Shown piece after piece: positions 53,296 to 62,466 of a stretch of 64,000 nt of DNA. The translations under genes were made by a program, and so were the position numbers. The notes under the pieces are model-generated. The model was given only the letters and a program-made list of their open reading frames with translations, searched no databases and was not told where the DNA came from. Position 1 is the stretch's first letter; the number at the start of each line of letters is the position of its first letter. Source of the stretch: an uncultured Lachnospiraceae bacterium (GTDB taxonomy: Bacteria; Bacillota; Clostridia; Lachnospirales; Lachnospiraceae); NCBI GenBank assembly GCA_947173495.1, contig CAMWFQ010000012.1:62001-126000 (forward strand), given 5' to 3'.

Positions 53296-53799
53296 TTACA
53301 TGGTTTCCTGAGCTTCCTGAAGAGCCTCCCCCATCTGATTGCTCAGATTTACAGAGAAAAAACCGCTCACCGTGAAGATCTCCATGTATACTGTCATGTA
53401 AAATGATAACTGAGAGCCGCCCTCCTCAATGTATCTGTTGAAAATATCCATCACCCCGTTTTTGGTGATCCCGTGGTTCCAATCCTTCATAGCCGCATGG
53501 GCCACATCCAACATTACAGAGAGAGCGGGCATACCGCCCTGGCCGGATCCCATTATATTCATTAAGTTTGTTTTATACTTGCTTTCAAGCTCCACAATGG
53601 CAGAGGTTTTCAGCTTCAGCTTGTAGCTCTGCCCTCCTACCTCCCACAGTGCAAAGGGCTTTCTTTTGGGCATTTCAACCACTTTGCTCTCCTCTGCCTC
53701 TCCTGCTGCCTCATTCCTCTCCATGGTTTCCTCTTCCTGGTTTGCCGCCTCTACTGCTGCCGCCATTGCGTTATCATTCTTATTCCCAAATAAATTCAT
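53296..53799 (-). CDS. Tail assembly chaperone-like protein (first)
   Basis: This 167-residue protein has a Glu-rich N-terminus and a core FALWEVGGQSYKLKLKTSAIVELESKY followed by helices. It is located directly after the tail tube gene, as in other siphophages. It probably guides tape measure and tube assembly. Confidence 0.72.
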   Translation of the reverse strand: MNLFGNKNDNAMAAAVEAANQEEETMERNEAAGEAEESKVVEMPKRKPFALWEVGGQSYKLKLKTSAIVELESKYKTNLMNIMGSGQGGMPALSVMLDVAHAAMKDWNHGITKNGVMDIFNRYIEEGGSQLSFYMTVYMEIFTVSGFFSVNLSNQMGEALQEAQETM

Positions 53800-53823
53800 T
53801 TTTCAATCCTCCTATACTCTTTT

Positions 53824-54237
53824 TTATGCCGGATCCGTTGTTACAATCTCACTCTGAAGGGCCATATTGAGATCCCACTCCATTACACCATTCACACCGC
53901 CGCCCGATCTCTTCACAGATACCTGGGCATCGTACTCATACCGGGTGCCATCGGGCAGCTCTTCACAGAATGAAAGTACCTCCTTTGTGGCTCCTGCCTT
54001 CCTCATTACTCTGTATGGGGAATTTTCTGAGGTATTCTCATACTTGAATTTATAAGTAAGATCACCGGCATCTCCTATACCAAATTCATACTGCTTCACC
54101 TTATCGGCCAGGCCGGTATTTTCCACTTTTTCAGGATCATCACCTAACTCAGGGATCTCCTTCAGGCCGGTAAGGTTTGTATAATCCTCAGTAGAGCCCT
54201 TCTTTTTATATCCCAGTGTTGCACCATTCGCTAACAT
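53824..54237 (-). CDS. Major tail tube protein
   Basis: This 137-residue beta-rich protein (MLANGATLGYKKKGS, GDAGDLTYKFKYENTSENSPYRVM) has the length and features of small siphophage tube proteins. It lies between the tail terminator-type gene and the chaperones. It starts behind AGGAGG. Confidence 0.82.
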   Translation of the reverse strand: MLANGATLGYKKKGSTEDYTNLTGLKEIPELGDDPEKVENTGLADKVKQYEFGIGDAGDLTYKFKYENTSENSPYRVMRKAGATKEVLSFCEELPDGTRYEYDAQVSVKRSGGGVNGVMEWDLNMALQSEIVTTDPA

Positions 54238-54258
54238 AGTTCTTTTACCTCCTTGTTT

Positions 54259-54618
54259 TTAATAATTGTTGTATACTCTTTCGGTATCCACATCAATAAT
54301 GCCTTCATACCGCATAACCTTGTGCTTCAGGCCGGACGGATCGGGAACATCACCACATGCAATGCGCTTCAATCCCAGGGCAGATATGGCCGCATCCACC
54401 TTCAGAGCCGCCTCTGAGGTGCTTGCATTGTTCCAAATATCCACCTTATACAGCAAATGGGCCTTGCTTTCCTTATTATCCACCCATTCCACCACAGAAT
54501 TATCCTCCTCAGTGTACTGGATGGCAGGAAGCTGAGCCCAATCCTTTGGGTATGTATCGCTCACATTCGCTGTAATATCCTTGATCGCCTCATATACCTG
54601 ATCTTTCACATTGATCAT
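54259..54618 (-). CDS. Phage tail terminator/minor tail protein
   Basis: This 119-residue protein (MINVKDQVYEAIKDITANVSDTYPKDWAQLP) has the alpha/beta pattern of tail terminator proteins such as lambda gpU-like/SPP1 gp17-like. It overlaps the preceding gene by ATGA and lies just before the tube gene. Confidence 0.72.
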   Translation of the reverse strand: MINVKDQVYEAIKDITANVSDTYPKDWAQLPAIQYTEEDNSVVEWVDNKESKAHLLYKVDIWNNASTSEAALKVDAAISALGLKRIACGDVPDPSGLKHKVMRYEGIIDVDTERVYNNY

Positions 54619-55121
54619 TGATTTCCACCAACCTCTCTCATAGCTGCCTGCAAATCGTTTCCTATTGCCTTTATCACATGCTTTTCCATGGATTTCAGCG
54701 CCGGGTACATGAACGGCTGAGCCGGTTGCCCTTCCGTGGAATGAAAACCGCCCTCTTCATCCTGCCACACCCACCCATCCTGCCGGTATGCCACCGGCAC
54801 ATTGGGAGAGATCCCCGCATGGTTAGCCTCGCCCACCGGCCCGGTGCCAAATTCTACATAGGGAGCATATGCCTTATTGGTGTAAACACAGCCGATAGTT
54901 GCATCCGCATCCTGCTCAACCTTTGTATATATGCTGTTTCTTAGCTCCCCTGAAGATACACCAGGGATCGGATCGCCTTTAGGGTAGTATACCGGGCACA
55001 GCTTCACCGCCACACCTCTCACAACCTCAGCCTGCCGCTTTACAGATTTATACACAATGGGCTCCATGCTCCCCAACTGATTAAATTTTCTCATTAAGCT
55101 CTGCACACCATTTACTGCCAT
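54615..55121 (-). CDS. HK97 gp10-like tail completion protein
   Basis: This 168-residue protein contains the HK97-gp10-type sequence VVRGVAVKLCPVYYPKGDPIPGVSSGELRNSI and YTNKAYAPYVEFGTG. These proteins complete the head-tail interface. It overlaps its neighbours by one to four bases. Confidence 0.85.
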   Translation of the reverse strand: MAVNGVQSLMRKFNQLGSMEPIVYKSVKRQAEVVRGVAVKLCPVYYPKGDPIPGVSSGELRNSIYTKVEQDADATIGCVYTNKAYAPYVEFGTGPVGEANHAGISPNVPVAYRQDGWVWQDEEGGFHSTEGQPAQPFMYPALKSMEKHVIKAIGNDLQAAMREVGGNQ

Positions 55122-55426
55122 TATATTATCCTCTCCAACTCCATCACCTTCGGGCTGTACTCCGGTTTTATGGAAATGATTTTATAATCCGGCTTAGCTT
55201 CCGGTCCCACGAACACACAGATGCCATCGCCTTCCTGCATGGCCTCAGCTCCCCCATATTCCATATTTTTGATATAGGAGAGCCTCTCTCCATACATTTC
55301 AGCCTGCACTTTGCCGCCCGCAGGCCATATGGTTGCCTTGATCTCCACCGCTTCCTCATATTCCACAATGGATCCGCCCTCACGATCCTTCCCCGTTCTC
55401 CTCCTTCTCAGGTGGTAACTCTTCAT
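55121..55426 (-). CDS. Head closure protein
   Basis: This small protein begins at about ATG 55426 (MKSYHLRRRRTGKDREGGSIVEYEE) and contains EIKATIWPAGGKVQAEMYGERLSYI, typical of SPP1 gp16-like head-closure proteins. The frame also extends upstream to 55447 (101-108 residues). It overlaps the connector gene. Confidence 0.75.
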   Translation of the reverse strand: MKSYHLRRRRTGKDREGGSIVEYEEAVEIKATIWPAGGKVQAEMYGERLSYIKNMEYGGAEAMQEGDGICVFVGPEAKPDYKIISIKPEYSPKVMELERII

Positions 55427-55736
55427 CAGGCTCCTTCTCATACGCATGGCCGCCGATCCTCCCTAATCTGTACCGTTTGATCACGGTTTCAATATCTCTT
55501 GGAATCTCCGCAAATGCTGAAGAGATCCCTCCTTCACTCCGGCTTGTTTCCCCCTCCATTCCCAGGCGGTTATAGGCCACAGTGGCCCACTCCCTCACCG
55601 CAGGCTTCAGGGGATAGATCATTTTTTTCCGGTTTGCCAGGGAGAGCACCTTTTCCTCTGCCATTGACAGCAAAAGGGAGAGGAGCTCTTCATCCCCCTC
55701 TCCCGTTATCTTTTTGAGCATTTCCAAATCTGTCAC
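55380..55736 (-). CDS. Head-tail connector protein (gp6/gp15-like)
   Basis: This 118-residue protein (MTDLEMLKKITGEGDEELLSLLLSMAEEKVL) has the helical start of HK97 gp6-like connectors and an acidic tail EELPPEKEENGEGS. It lies in the usual position between capsid and head-closure genes. Confidence 0.8.
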   Translation of the reverse strand: MTDLEMLKKITGEGDEELLSLLLSMAEEKVLSLANRKKMIYPLKPAVREWATVAYNRLGMEGETSRSEGGISSAFAEIPRDIETVIKRYRLGRIGGHAYEKEPDEELPPEKEENGEGS

Positions 55737-55751
55737 AGTACCGCCTCCCGC

Positions 55752-56237
55752 TTAATGGTTCATAATCATGGCCACAAGGGTATCTTTATTCATGTTTGCA
55801 TACCCCTGGATCCCCATTCCTTTGGCAATCTCCCTCAGCTCAGCCACCTTTTTCCCATTCAGCTCTGCAAGCCGTTCATCCCCTGCACCATTCAGAGGAT
55901 CCTCTCCTCCCTGGCCGGTTTTCTCTTCTCCTGCTCCCGCCTGCTTCTCCTCTCCGGCTCCTGCTTTTTCTCCGTCACCGGTTCCTGCTGCCTGCTTCTC
56001 TCCTTTGCCCTCCGTGGCCTTCTCAGCGGCCTCAGGAGCGGCTTTTTCGGGTTCTTTGGTATTTTCCCCCGCCTCACTCTTTTTGAGGCCCTCCTGGGGC
56101 TTATTTGCCGCTTTCCCTTCAAGCTCCTCCCTGGTTGCTGCCACCAAATAGCGATCCGCATCCTTCCGACACGCTTTGACCGCATCCGCATTGTGGCACT
56201 CCTGAATATTTCCGGTTTTTTTATTTAAGATGAACAT
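55752..56237 (-). CDS. Phage protein with low-complexity linker and Rho-N/SAP-like C-terminus
   Basis: This 161-residue protein has an N-terminal part ILNKKTGNIQECHNADAV, an Ala/Glu/Lys/Gly-rich linker and a C-terminal helical motif VAELREIAKGMGIQGYANMNKDTLVAMI like HeH/Rho-N domains. Such proteins follow the capsid gene in many siphophages. The role is uncertain. Confidence 0.7.
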   Translation of the reverse strand: MFILNKKTGNIQECHNADAVKACRKDADRYLVAATREELEGKAANKPQEGLKKSEAGENTKEPEKAAPEAAEKATEGKGEKQAAGTGDGEKAGAGEEKQAGAGEEKTGQGGEDPLNGAGDERLAELNGKKVAELREIAKGMGIQGYANMNKDTLVAMIMNH

Positions 56238-56253
56238 TGTTGGCCCTCCTTCC

Positions 56254-57105
56254 TTAGTTTTTGTTTGCTGTTAATACAGAGATACACTTGGGCTGCAATA
56301 CCTTGGCACCATACACATGCAGGCCCTTCACAGCGTCAGAGAATCTCTTTTCAGGCCGGAATGCCTCAGTTTTAATGATCTGCTCGGCATAGGAGCCTGC
56401 TGCATTGGTTCCGGCAATGATCTTGTACTTGGCCCCCTCAGTGTTCGGCACATTGTTTGAGAGCCAAATCCTGAAGCCTGCCGCCACACCGATCTCCCCG
56501 CCTTCGATCAGGGCTTTATTGTAATCCGTGCCATTCCCCACGAATCTGCTATCTTTCAGCAAAAGCCCGTGATACCATGCAGGAATAACCGCCCATCTCC
56601 CAATCGTTGGCACGTTCTTCTCTGTCAAATCCGTGGAAAGATCCACCAGGTAATCATAGGCATTATCTTTTGCCGGTACAATGGGCGCTGTATCGCTTCC
56701 CAGGTTCTCTCCATTGTTCTCAGCTCCCAAATACAAAAGGTTTGCCAGGAAGAGATCCGTTGTGTCATTCATGGCATATGCTGAGCGCTGCATGGCCCCA
56801 TCCATGAGCTTAGGGTTTACCTGGGCAGCGTCCACATCATCAATGGAAAAGTTGAAATATTTTGCCTGATCAATGGTGAGTGTGTTCTGATCTCCATTCA
56901 GCTCCTCCGGATCGTCAATGTCCTTCCCTTTCGTATAGTCTTTAATGGTGACATCCCCGATCTGATTGATCTTTACGGTATCACCATAGTTTTTGATCTC
57001 CCCCTCATAATCCCGGTTTACCAGGGCGGCATATACATGTGCCTTGTCAAGGTGTGCCAAAAGCCTGGCACTCCAAATTGTGGGGATAAAGTTTGCTACT
57101 GACAT
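56254..57105 (-). CDS. Major capsid protein (P22-like coat)
   Basis: This 283-residue protein starts MSVANFIPTIWSARLLAHLDKAHVYAALVNRDYEGEI and has the coat features GDTVKINQIGDVTIKDY and IDDVDAAQVNPKLMDGAMQRSAYAM. The length suits an HK97-fold coat of this clostridial group. It is preceded by the scaffold gene and a good AGGAGG-type site. Confidence 0.92.
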   Translation of the reverse strand: MSVANFIPTIWSARLLAHLDKAHVYAALVNRDYEGEIKNYGDTVKINQIGDVTIKDYTKGKDIDDPEELNGDQNTLTIDQAKYFNFSIDDVDAAQVNPKLMDGAMQRSAYAMNDTTDLFLANLLYLGAENNGENLGSDTAPIVPAKDNAYDYLVDLSTDLTEKNVPTIGRWAVIPAWYHGLLLKDSRFVGNGTDYNKALIEGGEIGVAAGFRIWLSNNVPNTEGAKYKIIAGTNAAGSYAEQIIKTEAFRPEKRFSDAVKGLHVYGAKVLQPKCISVLTANKN

Positions 57106-57130
57106 TTTTTCTTTCCTCCTTTATTTTCTC

Positions 57131-57904
57131 TTATTTTGTTGCCTGCATGGCCGCCTGCACCGCATCCCAATTCTGATTTATTTCAGCAGGGCTCATGGCC
57201 TTAATCTGCTCCATGGTATATACGGCCTTATCTCCGGCTTTTTTCGGCGGCTTCCCGCCCTTCAGACGATCCTCCACCGCCTTCTCCACCGCTTCCTGAA
57301 ATGTCTTTCCAATGGCCTCTATTGAGGCATTGCATTCCTCAGCACTGGAATAATTCAGCACATCCGCAAGGGATAAAGGGAGCCCTTTCTCTGCAAGCTG
57401 CTCCTTTGCCGTTGCCATGAGCTCTCTCTTGGTGATGGCCGCTTCTCTGTCTGCCATCTCCTTCTCTTTCTTCTCCCGCTCATATTGTGCTTTCTGTTCA
57501 GCATTCATTTTGGCCATTTTCTCTGCCTCGGTCACAGCCTCCTGCACTTTGGTATTGATCTCGGCCTGCATTTTGCTCCTGCTCGTTTCCAGGGCCTTGC
57601 TTACTCTCCGATCAAATTCTGCCTGATTTTTCGGATCCTTTAAAAAATCATCAAAACTGAGGGGATCGCCTGCTCCTGCTGCCCCGCCTGCTCCTTCAGC
57701 GCCTTCCTGGCCGCCTGCTGCCCCTGCTCCCGGTTCTCCACCTGTTCCTCCGGCATTTCCTGAGGCTCCTCCACCTCCGGCCCCACCGGCACCGCCTCCT
57801 GCACCGCCATCCGGCTCTGCAAAAAACTGTAAATTCATGGGCATAACGCAATGCGCCCGGCCAAAAATCCTGCTTACTCCATAATGGTTATTCATATACT
57901 TCAT
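57131..57904 (-). CDS. Phage scaffolding protein
   Basis: This 257-residue protein contains the common internal start MNLQFFAEPDGGAGGGAG, a Gly/Ala-rich stretch (about 30-80) and a coiled-coil region (LETSRSKMQAEINTKVQEAVTEAEKM). The ATG at 57904 has a strong AGGAGG site 11 bases upstream; the internal Met at about 21-23 has none. The scaffold directs capsid assembly and is often cleaved. Confidence 0.83.
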   Translation of the reverse strand: MKYMNNHYGVSRIFGRAHCVMPMNLQFFAEPDGGAGGGAGGAGGGGASGNAGGTGGEPGAGAAGGQEGAEGAGGAAGAGDPLSFDDFLKDPKNQAEFDRRVSKALETSRSKMQAEINTKVQEAVTEAEKMAKMNAEQKAQYEREKKEKEMADREAAITKRELMATAKEQLAEKGLPLSLADVLNYSSAEECNASIEAIGKTFQEAVEKAVEDRLKGGKPPKKAGDKAVYTMEQIKAMSPAEINQNWDAVQAAMQATK

Positions 57905-58115
57905 ACTTTTCTTTTCCTCCTATATGCCCCTGCATTTCCTTTTCAGGCCCCACAGATTCATTATTTTGGTTTTGCCCGCCTCTTATTTTCAGCCCTTGGC
58001 AGCACCGGGCCCGCCTCTCACCCTCGGCACGGGAGATAAATGGATCACCGCCTTCCTGCTATGTCACAACTCCGCTCACGCTCAGATCCTCCTCTCTGAT
58101 TTTTTGTATACAAAA

Positions 58116-58141
58116 AGAGCCCTGCATTTCTGCAAAGCTCT
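58116..58141 (-). terminator. Terminator between the MuF-linked gene and scaffold gene
   Basis: AGAGC/GCTCT arms with an inner TGCA/TGCA stem are followed on the minus strand by five T's. It lies in the 264-bp gap before the scaffold gene, where a separate promoter for head genes may be present. Confidence 0.75.
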
Positions 58142-58168
58142 CTGTATCTCTGTTATTCAATTACTTCC

Positions 58169-58399
58169 TCAATCCCATTGTGCCCCTTCCTCAGGGTACA
58201 GCTCCAAAATATCATAGTATTTTGGTATTTCTGAAGGCTTCCGGCCTTCCTTTATGGCCGTGAGCACCTCGATCTTTTCGTCTAACATTTTATCGCTATC
58301 CGGATCAAAGAATTTTGCCACCAGGCCATCGCTCACTTCAAGCAATAAAGAGAAAATCTTCTCCCGCTTCTCAATATATTCCTGATCGCTCATACTCAA
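58169..58399 (-). CDS. Small acidic phage protein downstream of the MuF gene
   Basis: This 76-residue protein (MSMSDQEYIEKREKIFSLLLEVSDGLVAKFFDPDSDK) overlaps the MuF gene by ATGA. It is soluble and acidic. MuF-toxin genes often have a small gene after them acting as immunity, so this is a candidate, but the protein shows no known immunity motif. Confidence 0.6.
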   Translation of the reverse strand: MSMSDQEYIEKREKIFSLLLEVSDGLVAKFFDPDSDKMLDEKIEVLTAIKEGRKPSEIPKYYDILELYPEEGAQWD

Positions 58400-60441
58400 T
58401 CACCCACTTTCTTCAGCATTTCCTCCACAAGGGCATCCAGGGCTTCCACCAGTTCCGGCTTATCTTCTCTCAGCATATCAATGAGATCCGGCCTGGTCAC
58501 GCTCATGGCCCCATAATTGGCTATTATCTCCGCTTTTCTTGCGTCCATTGATCGGTAATAGGCAGAGCCATGGCCATACAGCACCGCCCCGCTATCCCTG
58601 GCGGCTCCTCCTGATAGGGCATCATATACATCCTGAAGCTGCCCAATGCCGCCGCCCATGGCATCCCTGCTCATGGTGTCTATTTCGTCATTCATAAGAG
58701 TATAGAGCTTTTTCCGCTCCTTCTCATATTGCTTGTATTTCTTTATATCTGCCCACACATTGGGGCCCCCATCGCCATAATACTGCTTTGTGAGCTCCTC
58801 CACCTTTTGCATACATGAAGCCTTTGCCGCCTCCCTGATCTTCCTGCATTCCTCTTTATACTCTTTGAAGAGTGCCCCCGCCTTCTCTCCAATATCCGGC
58901 TTTACCTTTGCAAGTGCTTCATCCAGTACCCTGGCCGCCTGGGATCCTCTGAAATGCCCATGGCCCGCCAAATCCTCTCTCAGATACAGATCGATCAGGT
59001 GCATATTTTCATGCAACGTGGTATTTACTGCACCGGCACCTCCTCCTGCTGCCACCTTCGGGATCGTGAGCTTCACCTCCACCAGTTTCCCGGTACTTGG
59101 CCGGTATGAAGATGTTACAGCATGGCTCTTTGCATGTGATATTTTGAAGGGAATGCCCTGGGAAACAATGCTCTCCATTTTCTTCATGCTGTTATACAGC
59201 TTCACAACCTTGGCATCCGCACCCTTCAGGCCGTTCACATAATCAATGAGGGCCTGGGTATTCTTTGCCTCTGCCTTTTCCGTGAATGCCTCCGGGAAGT
59301 TCTCTATTTTCATTTCCTCGGCTTGCACCTTAATATTACCATCGCCCTGCTTCTTATGCAAGCTCTTTCCCTTTGCTTTTTTCTTCCCTGCTTCCTTTCC
59401 CTCAGCCTTCTCAATGGCCGCTTTGTTCTGTTGATACCATTTTTTATAGTTCGTTGAAGCAGGAACCAACTTATTTTCGCCTGTTTCCGGATCCCTGGCC
59501 CTCCTCTTCAGACCTGGCACCACATCCCCTCCCAGGTGAATTATGGTTGTTGATCTACAAAATGGGTGCATAGGGTTCATATTTACCCCTGGCACAGCAT
59601 CCTTTACCGGGAAAACCTTGCCATCCAACTCCTGGCACTGTTTTGATGTTCTCAGATCCAGTGTGGCCACATACTCATAATATTCAGCGTCACATTCATC
59701 ATAGGCCGCAAGCTGCATCTGCCCTGAAATGAAATTGCTCTCAGTTCTCACAAGCCTCCGGGCCTCAAAGGCTCCCGCTGCATACTTATTGGCGATCTCC
59801 TTGGCCATTTCTCCCTCTGTCTTTCCGGTGAGCATTCCCAGGATCATCTGCTCCTTCAGCTCACTGGCCAGGCCCTTGGTGTTATCCCATATTCTTGCAG
59901 AGTAATTCTTCCCGCTCCACTTGGAATTTAGGAGCATGTTGATCATTTTGGGATCCACCGCCGAAAAGCTGAATTGAAAACCAACCTTTCTCTGCACATT
60001 GTAGATCTCCCGGTAATAAGAGTTTTTTGCAAGGTCTTTATAGTGGGAAGTTGTGATTCTCTTCTCCTGGTTATATATCCCCTGCATCATGCGGTCAATT
60101 TCTGTCTGAAGCTGCTCCAATCTCTCAATGCGGGCCCCGTATGCCTGGCTTTCCAGTTTGGCCAAAAGATCTGCATATCCCGGATCCGTCTTTGCTTTTC
60201 CGGCCAGTGCTTGCTTCAGCGCCGCTATATCGTTTTTATTCTTCAGGGTATTCAGCAGGGCCATGGCCTCCTTATCTGTCAGCCCGTGCCTATCTTTGAA
60301 TTTATCATATATTTCATCAATCCTATAATTGAGCTGTCGGGAAGCCTTTGCATATATGTCTGCCAGTTCCTTTGATACTTCCTCGGCATCCTCCATATAC
60401 TCAAACATATTTTGAGCCTGCCGGTTTTCCCAATATCCCAC
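58396..60441 (-). CDS. Phage MuF minor head protein with C-terminal zincin-like domain
   Basis: This 681-residue protein has a SPP1 gp7/MuF-type N-terminal part (about 1-330). It includes EARRLVRTESNFISGQMQLAAYDECDAEYYEYVATLDLRTSKQCQELDGKVF and NPMHPFCRSTTI. A charged linker follows, then a C-terminal domain (about 430-681) with HENMH (HExxH) inside NTTLHENMHLIDLYL and a further helix ARKAEIIANYGAM that could supply the third ligand. MuF proteins are carried in the phage head; C-terminal toxin-like domains are known on them. It could be a peptidase delivered with the DNA. The activity is inferred. Confidence 0.85.
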   Translation of the reverse strand: MGYWENRQAQNMFEYMEDAEEVSKELADIYAKASRQLNYRIDEIYDKFKDRHGLTDKEAMALLNTLKNKNDIAALKQALAGKAKTDPGYADLLAKLESQAYGARIERLEQLQTEIDRMMQGIYNQEKRITTSHYKDLAKNSYYREIYNVQRKVGFQFSFSAVDPKMINMLLNSKWSGKNYSARIWDNTKGLASELKEQMILGMLTGKTEGEMAKEIANKYAAGAFEARRLVRTESNFISGQMQLAAYDECDAEYYEYVATLDLRTSKQCQELDGKVFPVKDAVPGVNMNPMHPFCRSTTIIHLGGDVVPGLKRRARDPETGENKLVPASTNYKKWYQQNKAAIEKAEGKEAGKKKAKGKSLHKKQGDGNIKVQAEEMKIENFPEAFTEKAEAKNTQALIDYVNGLKGADAKVVKLYNSMKKMESIVSQGIPFKISHAKSHAVTSSYRPSTGKLVEVKLTIPKVAAGGGAGAVNTTLHENMHLIDLYLREDLAGHGHFRGSQAARVLDEALAKVKPDIGEKAGALFKEYKEECRKIREAAKASCMQKVEELTKQYYGDGGPNVWADIKKYKQYEKERKKLYTLMNDEIDTMSRDAMGGGIGQLQDVYDALSGGAARDSGAVLYGHGSAYYRSMDARKAEIIANYGAMSVTRPDLIDMLREDKPELVEALDALVEEMLKKVGD

Positions 60442-60446
60442 TCAGA

Positions 60447-61949
60447 TCACCTCTTGCTTCCTGCTGCCTGCTGCCGCTTCTCCTTTTCCTCTTCAGCGCC
60501 TTCCTTTGGTTCCTCTTCAGAATCCTCTTTCGGTTCGGTTTCTTCCCCCTCTCCCTCTTCCGGCTCCTCTTCATCCCCAAATTCAGGCGGCTCATTGAAT
60601 CCCTGCCCAAAAAGTTCCTGCTGCCGCTTCACCTCTTCATTCTTTTGCTTCTCAACCTCTTCGATCTCATAGTCAGGATCTTCCACAAAAGGCAGGAGCT
60701 TCAGCAATGTTTTTGCAGAAACATTGTCCTTCAGGTTTGCCACAATCTGAGCCAGTTCTAAAAGGTTCTTAGGCAGCGCCCGGCTGAAAGTTGCCATGAT
60801 TGAGCCCGCCTCCATGAGGATCGCCTTCATTCTGAGGAAATTGCAATACAGCCGGATCCTCTTCCTGAGGCCCTTTTTATATTGCCGCTCTTTTACCTTC
60901 GTGATCATTTCCAGGCCCAGGAGCTTATATTCCATTGCCACCCCGCTCACGTTCCCTGCAAAGTTTTCATCCATGAAGTTGGGTACATGGCTGAAATTGT
61001 AAATATCTTCTTTTATGGCCTTCCTGAGCACCTCTGCCCCGTTTTCATCCATCTGCCTGCTCAGGTACTCCGCTTTTGCGTCCTCAGGCAATTCCAGGAG
61101 CTTATTCTCTCTCAGCTTCTTTTGTGCCTCCGTGGTTTCCTCTTCGTCATCCCCCAAAATAGCCCCATACAGCACAAGCACCGCATCAATGAATTGCTCT
61201 TTATCATTGATCCGGTCACTCATTAGCGTGTTGTATGCGTCTATCAAAGGGATCTGCTGCTCAAAATCCCCTATTGCCTCCTTATTGTTCAGATACTCTA
61301 TGATCTGAGGCTCACCAAAATAATGGGCCACCGGCTCCTCCGTCACCTGCTGAGAAACATCTGCCCCGCTATCGTCTATATTCAGCACATAGGTATAATT
61401 GGCCGTGCTCACCGTTGCCACATAGGTATATGTATCTTGCACAGAGTTCTTTTTCTTGTAGTAGTACACCCCGCAGAGTTCATTTTCCTCTATGGTGTCA
61501 TCCACCACTATGAAGGTGGATAATGGAGAGATATTCTTGGAAACGGGGGCGGCCTCTCCCTCTTTCGTGTACACATATTCATAAGCTAACCCATAAATGC
61601 TCATATCTAGGGCATTATCGGCATCCACATCATCCACATTGGCATTGTCAAATGCCGTGAGCAATTTGGAAATGTCCTGATCCCCGCTGTTTGAATATGT
61701 GACCGGGTTCCCCATGAAGTACCCCGTGGCCGTGTCAGAAATATCTTTCGCATGGTTGCATGTTACTTTGCTGTTTGGTGCCTCCTTCTCCCGCTTCCGG
61801 TTCTCGATCTCATGGTGCCCATCATAATACCGCTTATTCTTCAGCAGGCGGGCCACCATGCCCTCATGCTTCTTTACCAACGTGAGAATGATACTTTTAT
61901 TCAAATTGCTTTCGTCAAATTGTTCTGCCGGATATGTAAAACGCTCCAC
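60447..61949 (-). CDS. Phage portal protein (SPP1 gp6-like)
   Basis: This 500-residue protein starts at GTG 61949 (VERFTYPAEQF) behind TTAGGAGGG. An upstream in-frame TTG start would read through that ribosome site. It has portal features: LLKNKRYYDGHHEI, SKVTCNHAKDISDTATGYFMGNPV, ALVLYGAILGDDEEETTEAQ and LGLEMITKVKERQYKKGLRKRIRLYC. The C-terminal 60 residues are strongly acidic (EEEPEEGEGEETEPKED). The portal is the DNA entry ring and docks the terminase. Confidence 0.93.
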   Translation of the reverse strand: MERFTYPAEQFDESNLNKSIILTLVKKHEGMVARLLKNKRYYDGHHEIENRKREKEAPNSKVTCNHAKDISDTATGYFMGNPVTYSNSGDQDISKLLTAFDNANVDDVDADNALDMSIYGLAYEYVYTKEGEAAPVSKNISPLSTFIVVDDTIEENELCGVYYYKKKNSVQDTYTYVATVSTANYTYVLNIDDSGADVSQQVTEEPVAHYFGEPQIIEYLNNKEAIGDFEQQIPLIDAYNTLMSDRINDKEQFIDAVLVLYGAILGDDEEETTEAQKKLRENKLLELPEDAKAEYLSRQMDENGAEVLRKAIKEDIYNFSHVPNFMDENFAGNVSGVAMEYKLLGLEMITKVKERQYKKGLRKRIRLYCNFLRMKAILMEAGSIMATFSRALPKNLLELAQIVANLKDNVSAKTLLKLLPFVEDPDYEIEEVEKQKNEEVKRQQELFGQGFNEPPEFGDEEEPEEGEGEETEPKEDSEEEPKEGAEEEKEKRQQAAGSKR

Positions 61950-61977
61950 TTCAATCCCTCCTAACAAAAAGAGAGCC

Positions 61978-62466
61978 TCACCTGGCCCTCTTTTTCATTC
62001 TATAATATTTTGCCTTACATTTTTCTGAGCAAAACCTATTTCTTCCATTCGGTTTGCTTATATATTTTTTCTTGCAACATTGGCACACAAACTCCTGCTC
62101 CTTTATAGGATTCCTTCTTATTTGCTCCTTGTGCCACTCAATTCCCTCTTTACTCCTATGCCAATTCTTTGCCTCTTCCCTGGCTTTTTTCAAATTATTA
62201 TCTGCTGCCCCTGGGTGCCTCTCATGCCATTTCTTTGCATGATCCGCTTGGTGCTTCCCTTTCCGAACCATTTCAAGGTTTGATATGTCATTATTAGATT
62301 TATCTTCATCCTTATGGTGTATATCATACCCTTTTGGAATAGGCCCATTGTAAAATTCCCATACATATCTATGCATCCGCTTTCTTATTGTGGAATTTAG
62401 ATAATACCCGGTTTTATCATCCCTTGTGAATTTCAGGCCGTTAAAATATTGGTATTTGCTGCTCAT
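61978..62466 (-). CDS. HNH endonuclease (free-standing homing-type)
   Basis: This 162-residue protein has an HNH core GYDIHHKDEDKSNNDISNLEMV (residues 49-70) and two CxxC pairs near the C-terminus (CQCC, CSEKC), a zinc finger-like end. It lies between the small gene and portal gene, where HNH genes frequently insert between terminase and portal genes. It overlaps the upstream gene by ATGA. It could serve packaging or be a selfish homing gene. Confidence 0.85.
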   Translation of the reverse strand: MSSKYQYFNGLKFTRDDKTGYYLNSTIRKRMHRYVWEFYNGPIPKGYDIHHKDEDKSNNDISNLEMVRKGKHQADHAKKWHERHPGAADNNLKKAREEAKNWHRSKEGIEWHKEQIRRNPIKEQEFVCQCCKKKYISKPNGRNRFCSEKCKAKYYRMKKRAR

